NCBI RefSeq assembly: GCF_018873765.1
Contig: NC_057918.1
Location: forward strand, 69,126,371 to 69,190,370
Origin: Telopea speciosissima
Lineage: Eukaryota; Streptophyta; Magnoliopsida; Proteales; Proteaceae
DNA: 64,000 nt
Direction of reading: 5' to 3'
Position 1 is the stretch's first letter, and the number at the start of each line of letters is the position of its first letter. The translations under genes and the position numbers were made by a program. A model generated the notes under the pieces. It was not told the origin of the DNA. It ran no database searches and saw only the letters and a program-made list of their open reading frames with translations. Shown piece by piece: positions 48,763 to 60,539 of the stretch.

Positions 48763-49265
48763 TCAAATTCCTTCCCAACCTTCTCGGTTCGGGTTGGATT
48801 GGCAGAAGGTTCCAATCTAACAGTCATAGCGCAATGACAGATCGTCATCAGATGGTCACTATCACTCCAGTTCAAAAGTCAATATCACTGACCGAATGGT
48901 TACTATTTCTCGATGTGCACGGGTTATCTTCTTCGGCAAGTAGAAAGCCTATTGATCAACTACCGACCAGACAAATAAAGGTCATGATCCAGATCTGCGA
49001 AGGTGACAGCACGCGGTATCGGAGTCGGGAAGCATCAAGCAAAATGCTCCCGTAAAGTAGCTTATCATATTTGACGCTAACCGCTTGAAGAAATCTGAAT
49101 CCTGCCAACGGATTAAAACTAGATAGAATATTCTCTTTGGGGATGCTCCCCCAAACTGCTCTGCTAAAGCCCAAGTAGAGTGGAGTGGCCGCAATTCTTA
49201 AGAAGCTGGTTTTAAACAATATGATGAAATTGAATTAGACCTTAGAAGGTTGGGAATTGGGATTA

Positions 49266-52200
49266 ATGGAGGATTGTAAGTGTAAAGTATGGTCACCTCT
49301 ATTCATGGTTTCACTCTTCTTGTCAAGTACTACTCTAGTGTTTGTGAATTCAATCCCAACAACCCTTGAAGGACCATTTGAACCAGTAACTCAACGCTTC
49401 GATCCATCTTTGCGTCAAGGAAGCGATGACTTACCAATGACTAATTCTCGGCTGGCCAAGAAGGTTAACTCTACCTTCCCTGAACAGATCGCTCTTGCCA
49501 TTTCTTCTCCAACTTCAATCTGGGTTTCTTGGGTCACTGGTAACTATTGGAAACCCCTAACCTACCTGTCTTTACTCTTTATTACTAAAATCCTCAGTTT
49601 TTCATCCCTTGTTCTTTTTTTTTCTACTGTTTCATTAATGGGGGAATTGATTCACAGATATTGCAAAGATGGGTTCATTGGGTTACTTGCGATTTGTGCA
49701 GGGGATGCTCAGATTGGTACCAATGTCAAACCTCTTGATCCTTCGACAGTGGGCAGCGAGGTCTGGTATGGAAAGGAGAGTGGGAAATACCCATTTACCC
49801 AAAGAGGGACCTCGACGGTGTACAGTCAACTGTATCCATACGAGGGGCTGTTGAACTACACATCAGGCATCATTCACCATGTGAAACTTGAAGGTAAGGG
49901 AATCAGGTCACTCTATTACTTGTTTTGATTATTATTAATGTGCCAACACCATTAAAATTGTGGCACATTAATAATAATCATGTACCCAGAATCTACTCTA
50001 ATTGCAAGGTTTTACCTATTATTTCAAGTGTTATCTTCGTTGAAAATTAGAATTTTTAAGATCCCATTTGATTGTATCAATTATAGGAAATCTTAGCTGG
50101 AGAATTGATCAACATATTGTCAATAGAAAATCAATATTAACTGTTTACAATCATATATTTTCTGTCTTTTTCTGGAAGGAAATTTTGATCTTTGCTCCTA
50201 TATTATATTTTTATGGCAAATGCAAGGATTAATATATTTGATTGAAAAAGAGGAAAGATGGTTTCTTTAGCTTGAATCTTTCGCAACTCACGAGATTGTT
50301 GATGCTAGTTGGTATTGATGGTTTAGAACTGAAAAATCTTAGTCACAAACTAGTCATAGTTATGAAGGACAGCTTGCTTGTTAATGCCTATGGGCTTGGT
50401 ACCTTAGACCTGGGTTTGAAACTGAATTCCACTCTCTAAAATGAATTTCAATCAATAAAAATAAATAAATTAACATTGATTGTAAACAGAGGTTACTTGT
50501 TAACTTTTCATAAACAGTGCCTTTTATGTTGCCAAAGTGATTGATTAGTTACTATTTTTTATTTCTTGTAGGTCTTGAACCTGGGGAAAGATATTACTTC
50601 AAGTGCGGGGACAGTTCATTATTGACTATGAGTGAAGAACGTATATTTGAGACCTTTCCATTGCCTGGTCCAAATAGTTATCCTCGTCGGATAGCTGTTG
50701 TTGGAGATATAGGCCTGACAAGCAATTCATCAACTACTCTTGATCATCTGATTGAGAATGATCCCTCAATGTTATTAATGGTTGGGGACTTAACTTATGC
50801 AAATCAGTACCTTACAACAGGTGGTAAAGGAGCTTCATGCTATTCCTGTGCTTTTCCAGATGCACCCATCAGAGAGACGTATCAACCCCGCTGGGATGGC
50901 TGGGGAAGGTAGTATTCCTCCTCTCAGAAATTCTTGTGATCAGTGTTCCCTGAGTAGGCTAGCCTAGTTATGACTGGAAGTGGCCTTGAAGTAGATCATG
51001 AATGAAGCTTTATGTAGTCATCTGAGAATTGCTGCACATTAGGAACCAATTTCTCTTCTGAAAAAATGATTCTAGTTCACTTTATCTATGAAAATTTGTT
51101 CTATTTCATTAGGTAGATGGATTTTTTTTGTTTGAATTTGGTTCTTCTCCTACTTTGTTATCATGAATGTTGACATTCATAAAAGGTATAACTTGGTTTA
51201 CACTGCCCCGTTGAGATAAGTTTATCCCACGGTCCACTATTTGAGACACATGGTGATTCTCAACGTGAGATAGACATGTGTTGGTTTGGATTAGCCAGAA
51301 GTCAAAATTTCAGAACCTAATTCAATCAAATACCCTCTCGTGTTTTGGCATTCATCCTTGTATTTTTCAGTCATCCGTGTATGCCCATGCACCCTGCCAT
51401 AGTCCCTAGATTTTGAAAGTTTTATTTGTCACTTGGCAATATCCGTTTGGGCTGAAACTTGACATGTAGGCAGGGGACATTGGGGGTCTACCCCTCCACA
51501 AAATTTGGGACTCATCCGATTTTCCACGTGGAAGATATTTGGGCTGTTGAGATAACTTTTGCCCTACATAAAGTCACTCATTTTGAAAACATTGAAAGAA
51601 ACTTTGCAAGACTCTTCTATTGTTGTAAAACTCCAGGTAGTCTTCTGAAACAATGCCTTAGCCAAGGTTTAAAGTATTAATATGTTTCCTTGATATGGTC
51701 CAATTTGTATCCCTTTTTCTGCCTGGCATTATTGTTAAGATAGGTATCATTTGGGGTATTATTGTCAAACCCCAGTGCGGTACATTAAGTGATTGACCAT
51801 GATAAGGTGGAGTGTCCCTATTGTGGTATAATTGGTTTAGTTGTAGTTTGTTTCTAGTTGTGTTAGTTGATGTAATTAGTAAATCTCCTATTGTTTCTCT
51901 ACATCAGCAAGGACTGACGAGCCCTTGCTGCATTGTAAATGGTAATTGCTATATATATACAGTGGGGGGCTGCTGATATGAGGAAGTTAATTTTTACTTC
52001 ATTTGTTTCTTCTACAGATCAGCTGGGTGATATGTTTACCATGCCGCTGTTTCGTCCTACTTTCCGGAAAGATTGTTCCAAGCTGGGCATGGGTGATTTA
52101 TATGCTCCAGCTTGGGGGGGAGTATTAAGATAGATACCATAGGGGTATTATTGTCAAACTCCTGCAGTACATTAAGTAATTAACCATGATAAGGGGTACC

Positions 52201-54616
52201 TATCTTACCAAATATGATACAGAAGACCAGAAGTGTCTTAATTAAATACGGAGTGGTATCAAACGTATCAGGTACATCTATGTTTAAAGTATTTAGCTAT
52301 GTCAAAAGCTATGTTACCATGGGATATGTCTCCATATTTCAACATCCTGACACTGGTGCTAAGAGGGGGAACTGAAAGTTCCTTTATAAGTGAGTGCATC
52401 AAATTGTCAGTCATGTTTGGTAATGGTAGATTCGATTCATACATATAACAGAGCATCTCAAAAGAAATTTTTTTTTTTACTTCCTTATCTCTAAACTCTC
52501 TTTCTGTTGTATGTGATAATAAAAAACTTTTACAGAAAGAACCGGAATGTGAAACTTAGTCTTTGGTTTGTCACGCATGTGCTGCCTGTTGGGGGTAGGA
52601 TGTCTTGTATTCTGTCGCTTGGGTTTGTGGGCTGATTCTGAAGAGCCGTTAAAATCCCGCAGGATGTCTTGTATTGATTGTTAGGATGCTAGTTCATCAA
52701 CCAGCACTAGCTGTTAACCATCTATCTGAAATTCAGGAGTGTTGCATATGATGGATATGTTTCCCTAACAACTATTTTGGACTTGAGATAAGGCTTGATT
52801 GAGTTCATTTCTTACAAAACCATTTTGCTGAAACATAATAGGATTTCAACAACTGCTAGAGCATAGAGGTAGTTAGATTTGCAGATGCATGATTTTCATA
52901 TGGTTTGACGTTATTTAATTCAATTCTAGGTTTATGGAGCCACTGATTTCAAGAGTGCCTATGATGGTGATTGAAGGCAACCATGAGATTGAGCCTCAAG
53001 CTGGTGGCATCACTTTCAAATCATATGAGACGCGATTCTCTGTTCCCTCACAGGAGTCGGGCTCCAATAGTAGTTTCTACTACTCATTCAATGCAGGGGG
53101 AATACATTTTATCATGTTGGGAGGATATATTGACTACAACAGTACTGGTGATTGTTATTATCTCTATAATTCAATATTTATGTAGAATTGTAGTAGTATT
53201 AGGCTTTCAGCTGCTTTTTTTGTTCCCCAATTCATGGAGTGTTTTAGGTTCCATTGCTCCCAGTTGTAATACATCCTTTTACAACTCTAAAACAAGTCCT
53301 TGTTGCAGGTGCTCAATATGCTTGGCTAAAGAAAGATTTACATCAAGTAGACCGCAGTGTGACCCCTTGGGTGGTGGCTGCTTGGCATCCACCTTGGTAT
53401 AATAGTTATTCATCACATTATCAGGAATTTGAATGCATGCGGCAGGAGATGGAAGCACTTCTTTATCAATATGGTGTCGATGTTGTCTTCTCTGGTCATG
53501 TAAGTTTTAGCTTTCTTAATTCACCTAGATTTGGCAATCCTATCTAGTTGTTCAGGCATCGAGCTATCTTCATTTCCTAGCCAACATTAAACAGTAAATA
53601 CATCACATCTATCCTTTGTACTTTTAGCTAATCTCTAAGTACAGCTATGTAGCACACACTATGGTTGATTTGTACTTTTAGCTAATCCAATAATAGAGAT
53701 ATTGTAGTATAAACCATAGTTTATCTGGTGTAAAAGAATTTTATGTGCCAATGACAGGTTCATGCTTATGAGCGGATGAATAGGGTGTACAATTACACGT
53801 TGGATCCATGTGGACCTGTCTACATAACAGTAGGAGATGGTGGTAACATTGAGAAAGTGGATCTTGAGCATGCAGATGACCCTGGAAAGTGCCCTTCATC
53901 TGGAGATAACATACCTGAATTCGGAGGGGTATGCCATTTGAATTTCTCCTCAGGACCTGCAAAGGGAAATTTTTGTTGGGACAAACAACCAGAGTGGAGT
54001 GCTTATAGGGAGAGCAGCTTTGGCCATGGAATACTTGAGGTAAGCCCTTCAAGTCTGCAAGTCAATCTAATCCATTGCACACTGAACAGAGTATCTTGGA
54101 AATATATAAAACATACTTGTATATAGAACTTCACTGGCACTAAGTTGTACAAATTTATATATGAACACCAAGAAGCAATAAATTCAAGTCAGGTTTCCCT
54201 GGCCTTAAAAAACTCATTCAATATATTGGAGTCTCCTGCAAGTCTGCTTAATGTTGCATCTATCAGCTTTTATAAATCTTCCTTATTTTTGTGGATGGAT
54301 GTTTTCCTTGCAGGTTGTAAACTCGACATATGCCTTGTGGACTTGGCACAGGAATCAGGACATTTATAACAACAGCTATGGGGATCAAATATACATAGTT
54401 CGCCAGCCTCAATTGTGCTCCACGAATACCAGCAATTCGACCACATCAAGCTCCACAAATACTAGCAATTCGGCCACATCAAGCTCCACGAATACCAGAA
54501 ATTCGGTCACATCAAATGTTGGTTTTTATGGCCTGAAATTGCATTTTTCATTTTTATATGGATTTATTTATTCGTTCTTTTATATTGTAATTATAATTGC
54601 ATCTGTATTATTTTGA
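49266..54616 (+). CDS. Purple acid phosphatase (PAP15/PAP23 type) with hydrophobic C-terminal tail
   Basis: Seven exons: 49266-49539, 49702-49893, 50572-50908, 52930-53147, 53309-53499, 53758-54039 and 54314-54616, giving 598 residues. All borders are GT/AG and phases agree. An N-terminal signal segment (about 8-28), the fibronectin-like domain (about 65-170) and the metallophosphatase domain (about 195-470) follow. All dinuclear metal ligands are present: Asp201, GDLTY (Asp228, Tyr231), GNHE (Asn285), AAWH (His367) and GHVH (His404, His406; split by an intron). It resembles Arabidopsis PAP15/PAP23, secreted enzymes that release phosphate from phytate and other esters. Unusually, after QPQLC come three 11-residue Ser/Thr/Asn repeats and a strongly hydrophobic end (about 566-598), suggesting a GPI or membrane anchor. 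The ATG was chosen as the first in frame ahead of the signal segment. Confidence 0.95.
49927..49979. repeat. Perfect 19-bp inverted repeat in PAP intron 2
   Basis: Arms 49927-49945 and 49961-49979 (ending ATGTGCCA and starting TGGCACAT) are exact reverse complements with a 15-bp loop. They start 34 bp after the donor of exon 2. Confidence 0.9.
51733..52205 (+). mobile_element. Ty1/copia relic in PAP intron 3
   Basis: A 5' LTR (about 51733-52016) is followed by only the last residues of a copia RNase H (CSKLGMGDLYAPAWGG type, about 52020-52108). Then come a polypurine tract GGGGGGGAGT and the start of the 3' LTR (from 52123, recognisable to about 52205). The internal region is almost wholly lost. 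It is a broken fossil within a spliced intron. Confidence 0.8.
54419..54517 (+). repeat. 33-bp tandem repeat, three copies, in PAP exon 7
   Basis: Units at 54419-54451, 54452-54484 and 54485-54517 encode STNTSNSTTSS, STNTSNSATSS and STNTRNSVTSN. The first two contain N-glycosylation sequons. Confidence 0.95.
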
Positions 54617-54949
54617 GATACTTACAGCAATGTTCCCCCTCCTTCCCCCCAGTGACCTCTTTTGTGGGTTCAATCTCTTTCACTTTCTAGGCTAATCAAT
54701 AGACTAAATCTAACAGTTACTACTGTAGGTAAAAAATTATGAAAACTTCCCATTTAAACTAGCTATATAGTACTTGTATTAGTAATTAAAAACCTTAAAT
54801 TTAGATTACTTAAGTGATGAAATAACGGAGTTGGCACTTGTTGGATCTGACCAAATAGAAATTTTTTTCCTGAGCTGGGGTTTGGGCTTATCGGACTGGA
54901 CATGGGCCAGTTGACAACCACAGGTCTAGTCCTCCTTAGCTATCAATAC

Positions 54950-55207
54950 TAGGGCTGTAAACGGATCAGATTCGGCTCGGATAGTGCTATATCCGCATCC
55001 GCATCCGCATCCGATTAGCTATCGGACGGATTCGAATAGTGCTAAACGGATACGGATCGGATATTTTATCCGTTTACATGTAAATATAGCTTTTCGGATA
55101 GCTATAGCCTATCCGTGTCCGCATCCGTTTAGCTTTTGGACGGATTCAGATAGTGCTAAATGGATACGGATATGAAAACGGGTTTTGACTATTCATTTAC
55201 ACCCCTA
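54950..55207. mobile_element. hAT-type MITE, 258 bp, copy 2
   Basis: It begins TAGGGCTGTAAACGGATC and ends CATTTACACCCCTA. Octamers ATCAATAC (54942-54949) and ATCAACAC (55208-55215) flank it, matching seven of eight. It carries two head-to-tail GGATACGGAT/ATCCGCATCCG modules and no ORF. It lies about 330 bp after the PAP stop codon. Confidence 0.87.
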
Positions 55208-55215
55208 ATCAACAC

Positions 55216-55869
55216 CAGTTCTTTCAGCCTTGGATCTATTTCTGAGATTCAATTTTTAGATGGGCCAAAGCCCACAAAGTATACAACTAAAAGAAGGACA
55301 TAAGCACGAATTCCAAAGGGACAGCTGCAACTTGGATTGGTGTGGAATGTTTTATGCCACGTTTTTGTTCATTTATATATCTGCTGACATCATGCATCCA
55401 TTCCATGCTAGACCTTAGTAAGTAACATGCTGTGTTTCTTCTCTCTTTTCCTCATCATGGATCCCTCTTATCATTTATGAGCAGCAGGGCAGAGGCCCAT
55501 AAAGCCCACTATGGACAAAACAGCTCCCTTATGTTGTTGGGAGTTTTTAGAACTTAGACCAAACACCTTAAGGCTTTGCCTTACTTAAATGGAAATATCA
55601 AGGAGAACAAAGAGGAACACACTTCAAGAGCAAAAGGATATACAAAACTGAAACTCATTTAAGTTTCCAATTATGGCTCCTTTATTTTTAAAAATAAATG
55701 CTGATACCTCTCTGGTTCATTAAACCGTATGAGCATTAATAAAAAGTTAAAAAACAAAATGAGAGAAGAAATACAGTGAAGATGAAGTCTATCTGCAACA
55801 GAAGAATTTAAGATTCATTCATTTCTTACTCTTCTTCTTGACATGAGTGAGTCTCTGTTTCTTCAATGT
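55216..55869. other. Region between PAP and the zinc-finger gene
   Basis: The two genes are convergent, so this holds the 3' ends of both. Nothing else is recognised. Confidence 0.55.
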
Positions 55870-56487
55870 TTATAAATGCAAAGTCAGATCAAGCTTCTTT
55901 TCCTCATCATCATCATCCTTATCACCCATCTCAAGGCGTTGGTTCTCATTCTCAGCCAAAGAATTAATGGATGAAACTCCACCATTGAAGGGGCGTTTTA
56001 AGTTTCTCTGCCACATTTTGATGCTCTCTTCATCTTCTCCATATAGGTAAGGAGAAGAAGATGAAGAACCACCAACGTTGCAGACAACAGGACCAAACCT
56101 TGGTGCACCATTGGGTCCAAACTGATTAGAGTAATGATGATGACAAGGGAAATAGCCAATGCTTGCTGAAAGTGAAGTGATGTACATGGAAGGGTTTGGA
56201 GCCAAAACTAATGCTGGTGGAGGAGGACGAAGAGGTTGGGGAGATGAAGCTAAACTGCATAGTCTGTACTCTGCAGCTCTCTGAGCCTTTCTTGCTGCTG
56301 TTCTCTCCTTTTTGTGGGCATTTTGATGGCCTCCTAAAGCTTGAGAACTGCAAAATTTTCTGGAACAAAAGAGGCAAGGGAACATTCTTCTTGTTGTTGT
56401 GACCTCATCGTTGCAACTGCCTTGCATGGACATGTCTGGTTCACCTTGGATTCCTTTCTCTTTATCTCCCATGTCTGTTAATATCAT
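55870..56487 (-). CDS. Single C2H2 zinc-finger repressor with EAR motif
   Basis: One exon encodes 205 residues. A single plant-type zinc finger has C38, C41, H54 and H58 (CLFC then [12 protein letters not shown]), with the QALGGH DNA-contact motif. A basic [17 protein letters not shown] follows. The middle is Ser/Pro-rich, and an acidic run DDDDEE precedes the C-terminal LDLTLHL, an LxLxL EAR motif that recruits TOPLESS-type co-repressors. This architecture belongs to the C1-1i group (ZFP, GIS and KNUCKLES relatives), nuclear regulators of trichome, meristem or flower development; I cannot pick an orthologue. The first ATG (56487) is followed by a second in-frame ATG (56472) just after TTAACAG, a possible acceptor of a 5' UTR intron, in which case translation would start at Met6. 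Confidence 0.93.
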   Translation of the reverse strand: MILTDMGDKEKGIQGEPDMSMQGSCNDEVTTTRRMFPCLFCSRKFCSSQALGGHQNAHKKERTAARKAQRAAEYRLCSLASSPQPLRPPPPALVLAPNPSMYITSLSASIGYFPCHHHYSNQFGPNGAPRFGPVVCNVGGSSSSSPYLYGEDEESIKMWQRNLKRPFNGGVSSINSLAENENQRLEMGDKDDDDEEKKLDLTLHL

Positions 56488-57957
56488 GTAAAGAACACGT
56501 CAAGATTAAGAAAACAACACAACCCATTTGATAAAAAACCCAAATGAGAGAATTAGTTGGCAACAGAAAAGAAAAGGAAAAAGGGAAACAGAATCGTGGA
56601 ACTCTTAACTGTTCTTTTTAGAGTTCAATAAAATGAAGATAGGGAGGGAGAAGAATTCCTTTTTCCCAACTTATAAAGTGTTGTTGTGAAGACTGAAAAG
56701 CGGCTGATAAGCTAAAAAAAAATTTTGAGGAAGAGAGAAGAAAAAAAGATAAAACAGAAGAATAGAAGAAGAGGAAGAGAGAAAGGAAAGAAACAACTGA
56801 AATGGCATCTTCTTCTCTCCTCTCCTCTGAGACATTTATTGGTTCAATGGGCAATTGGGTTTCCCTTTTGCAGGCGTTTTTTGGTTTTTCTCTCTCACTT
56901 ACTTTCTTTGTTTATTTCGTTAAGCAATTGAATTGAATTGAATTTAATTTTGGTAAGTAACAGTAATTATGACTTGTGAGGAGTTGTTGTGCATGGATGA
57001 CAGAGTCTCTCAGCTGCTGCTGCTGCAGAGAGAGAGAGAGAGAGAGAGATGATCAGGTTCATTATCTCTGTGGCCAATGTGGAAGGATTAGCTGACTTAA
57101 AAGCCAGGGCAAAGACAGTCCCCCCACCTCCATCGCCCACTCCTCACTTGGACCAAGTGGTTGGCTTAATATTCCTCTCTCTCTCTCTCTCTCTCTTTGT
57201 GCATGTAATGGTAATGGCTCTGTCACTCTGCCTTTCTCCACAGCCAATAGAAGCAATTTGCTATTTGTCATCCATTCTTTGCATGCACTGAACTTCATGC
57301 CCCTTATAAATAGAGTCCAGAATCACTTTACAGTGGAGTGAACCTACACAACAACACTCTCTCCCTTCAAAGTTCAAACAAACCCTGACACCTGCTTTGG
57401 TCCCCTGTAGTGTGAACGTGTCAAGGTCTGATTGAAGTCCAAGATGGATCCGACTCCAACCAAGGACATCTCTCTGTTGAACATAAATAATCTGACCTCT
57501 ACAGCTTCCTCTACCCAATAATCTATTTCCATCCAACGGTTCAAAATGAATAGACTAAATTATATTCTTCAAATATTTCTTTTTTTTTTTTTTTTTTTTT
57601 CTGAAAGAAGGAAGAAGAATAAATATATATAATATTGGGTGAGGTTATCTAAGCAAGCGGCATAGGGGAGTAAACCAATAAAGTCATTTCATGTGTGTGA
57701 GAGAGAGAGAGAGAGATAGGTGCTTGCGTGTCTTACCCCTGCAACTCAAAAAACTTTTTCCCAATAATATTATAGGGAGGGAATTGCTACAAGACTACGT
57801 GGCCCGTGCACCAATGAGGGGGCCAATGAGAGTGCACAGGGGCATCCAACAAGGATGGAATTTTATTTCATGAGCGGTGGGATGGTCATTTCGCCTTTCT
57901 TGTTTCTGGGCTCAGGTGCCACGCAATCCAGCAGCCATCTTTGTCCTAATATAATAT
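56488..57957. other. Upstream region of the zinc-finger gene; intergenic
   Basis: The zinc-finger promoter should lie here (a minus-strand CTTTATAAG at about 56670 could be its TATA box). GA/CT microsatellites lie at 57027-57049, 57172-57195 and about 57700-57716, and a T run at about 57578-57600. No gene is recognised. Confidence 0.5.
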
Positions 57958-57960
57958 TAA

Positions 57961-58087
57961 GGCAATGTTTGGTATGCATTCTTGGAATGCATTCTAAGTC
58001 GATTTCACATTCTCGAACGACAAAAATAGTTGTTTTTATCACCTGAGAATGCGAAAACGACCTGGAATGCATACCAAACACAACCTA
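57961..58087. mobile_element. Tourist-type MITE with TAA target duplication
   Basis: The ends GGCAATGTTTGGTATGCATTC and GAATGCATACCAAACACAACC are inverted. TAA precedes (57958-57960) and follows (58088-58090), as in PIF/Harbinger elements. A partial relative starts near 58472 (GGCGGTGTTTGATATGCATTC). Confidence 0.85.
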
Positions 58088-58331
58088 AATAAAATACAAA
58101 GATGGAGGACTCAAGAATCCCCCAAGTATGTAAGGCCTCAACTAGACTTTGCACATTTATGACCCTAAGATCTTTAAACACAACCATTTGGATCTATCTG
58201 TTTTGAAAGCAAATATGTTGGTTGGTTAGTTTCTCTATACATAAATTTAAACAAAACGGCATCAAAAGGTGGTAAAAGAGTCTGGACATGGTTAAGAGAA
58301 TACATATTTAATAACGTTAACAAAAGGAGCT

Positions 58332-58411
<80 letters not shown>
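58332..58411 (+). tRNA. tRNA-Leu (anticodon UAG)
   Basis: This is an 80-nt class II tRNA. The acceptor stem GACAGTT pairs with AGCTGTC, leaving discriminator A. The A box is TGGCCGAGTGGT and the B box GGTTCAAATCC. The anticodon stem-loop CCAGA-TTTAGGC-TCTGG gives UAG, reading CUA leucine codons. A short variable arm fits tRNA-Leu. CCA is not encoded, as expected in nuclear genes. A CAA-rich leader (about 58315-58324) precedes it. Confidence 0.97.
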
Positions 58412-58412
<1 letters not shown>

Positions 58413-58431
58413 TAGAATAAATAAACATCTC

Positions 58432-58436
58432 TTTTT
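58432..58436 (+). terminator. RNA polymerase III T-run terminator
   Basis: TTTTT lies 21 bp after the tRNA-Leu 3' end and is the first run long enough to stop polymerase III. Confidence 0.8.
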
Positions 58437-58639
58437 ATTCACCGAAATAGAAAATTATCAAAACAAACTAGGGCGGTGTTTGATATGCATTCATACCCTC
58501 TTTTATCATTGTGTAGAAAATATCACAATTTATAATGGAGCTTTGAAGGCACATGTTATTGAAGAGAAAAAACTATTTTGTAAACATTTCAGTACACTTT
58601 CATCAAAATTCGTCAAATTTTTTTTTATTAAATATAGGA

Positions 58640-59480
58640 ATTTTTAAGTTGGCCTCATCTGTTGTTGCTTTAGATGTGGTGTTTCCATTAGCCTGATTAA
58701 TATACTTTTTTTACCAGAAGTTTAACTTAGAAAGTTTATAGATATCTTTTTTTTTAAGCATCTTTTGTTTTTGAAAAGTGTTTAAATAAAAAATAAGGTC
58801 TTTCTGTACTAGATCAGATAAAGGAATAGTATCCATTTCTTATTCTGGTACAGATTTGAATACTTCTGTTTCTTCAGTTTTTTCGAAAGAAGCTAAAGCT
58901 TGACTTGACTCTTCATTAGTCATGAAAATTTAACTCATCTTCAGAGTCAGAATCGGTTTCACTATTTATAGAAAATAAGATATTATCAAAATCTGATATG
59001 TCATTTTCATAACAGATTTCGTAATCATTTTTTTCTATAAATTTAACCATTTTACGTGTTCCTTTTCCCTTATTTGGACAAGAGTTTGCGTAATGTCTTG
59101 GTTCTTGACAAATGTAACACATCCGTTTTTAGGAGTAGTTTCTTTTTTGTTAGTATTCTTTTTCCTAACAAATCGTTGTTTCTTATTATAAGAAGGCTTA
59201 GGCATATTTTTATTATATCTAATCCATCTAAATTTTTTAAACCTATTTTTGTTAAAAGGTTTAACAGATTTCTGAGGAATGGGTTTGCAACCAAATTCCC
59301 AGTAATCTTTAAGAAGAGAGTTACACATGGTAGGTGTAAGCTTCTTCTTTATTTGTTTAGTCGCTTTCGCTTCTAGACAATGAGCAATGAGTTAGTGATG
59401 AACAAAATTAATTCTATTTCCTAAAGTATCTGTACTACCTGTTTCAGTACAATATTTGGGTATGAAGAATAACATATTTC
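58640..59480 (-). mobile_element. Endogenous pararetrovirus (Caulimoviridae) coat-protein-region relic
   Basis: Minus-strand frames hold a basic stretch (about 59130-59260), then a CCHC knuckle with CYICQEPRHYANSCP (about 59080-59122), then an acidic tail ending near 58916. That order (basic, CCHC, acidic) is characteristic of caulimovirid coat proteins, most like petuvirus or florendovirus types; genus is uncertain. Sequence on both sides appears to continue the same polyprotein. It is a broken fossil with a handful of breaks. No reverse transcriptase or movement-protein part is visible. Confidence 0.65.
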
Positions 59481-59687
59481 ATCCCAAGGAGGTACTAATT
59501 TCTAAAAGAATTGATCAAGCCAAAACTTGGATTGTTTTGAGTCGAGGAGATGATAATTCTTAGGGGGGGTCCAAGAGACCCAAGAGACCCAAGTCACCAA
59601 CTCAAAAATGGATGGTGGCAAGAGGTAGAATATTCCAAGCCCGGTCGATCTATGATATAAGAGCATATGAGAGAGAATACTTGAGAT

Positions 59688-59911
59688 CATGTTTTGTGAT
59701 CTCGGTAGCGGCTGATACGGATCAGGATCATCCAAACTCGGGCAAATATGACACTTTTGTTCCTGTTTTTTTTTTATAAACAAACTAATTTTTTTTTATA
59801 TTTTTACCCCTATTCTTACAACTGGATCGGGTCAGTATCAGGATCGGTTTCGACCGATACCAATCTGATCCGGCCAAAATCGGCCAATCCGATCCAATAC
59901 CTCAAACCATG
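59688..59911. mobile_element. hAT-type MITE with exact 8-bp TSD CTTGAGAT
   Basis: It begins CATGTTTTGTGATCTCGG and ends CCTCAAACCATG, imperfect inverted repeats. CTTGAGAT lies directly before (59680-59687) and after (59912-59919). The interior is rich in GATCCGGCC- and GATCGG-like words. Confidence 0.85.
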
Positions 59912-60539
59912 CTTGAGATGGAGTTTTCCTAGATGAGGAAAGCTTGAGAAGTTGAAAACAAATGGAGTCACTATCAGAGTAAGTAATAACCCTATGGTTG
60001 ATTAACTCGGTTAATATGGGAGGCAGTGAGCATTACGTTTCACACTAGGATTGAGAAAGCCCCCCCACACACACACACACATATGTGGCAAATATGGTCA
60101 AGGTTGGCCCCCATGTCAGTAGTCGATCCCTAATAGTCAAAGCTTGGATGTGGCTGACCATGTAAGGAAGCTATGCCTTGAAATATGAAGGAGAAACCAA
60201 ATCAAAGAACGCTATTTCACCTTCTCTATACAAAGTCTCACCGTTTCCCAAGCTGAAGATAAAGGAAATTTAACATTAATATGTAGTTTCCATATAATAT
60301 GATCCTGAGTCCCTGACAATTGGGCCTGGGGTAGCTATGTGAGATATTGGGTATAAGGTCTTCAAATCTGGGTAAGATATGGGTGTAGGCTCTTGTGGAT
60401 CGATCACCGTTAAATAATGGTGTAAATGTTTCTTTTTCGTTTTTCTTTCCTTTTTCCCGTTACCTGTAAATGTGAAAGCTATACATCTACTACAAATAAT
60501 AACAAAAACATTACCATGCTAGGGTAGCGTTGAATATCA

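Noticed and set aside
57261-57536. 91-codon minus-strand frame with a nearby TATA-like CTTATAAATAG on the other strand
   Set aside because: No family signature; composition and position fit intergenic sequence.
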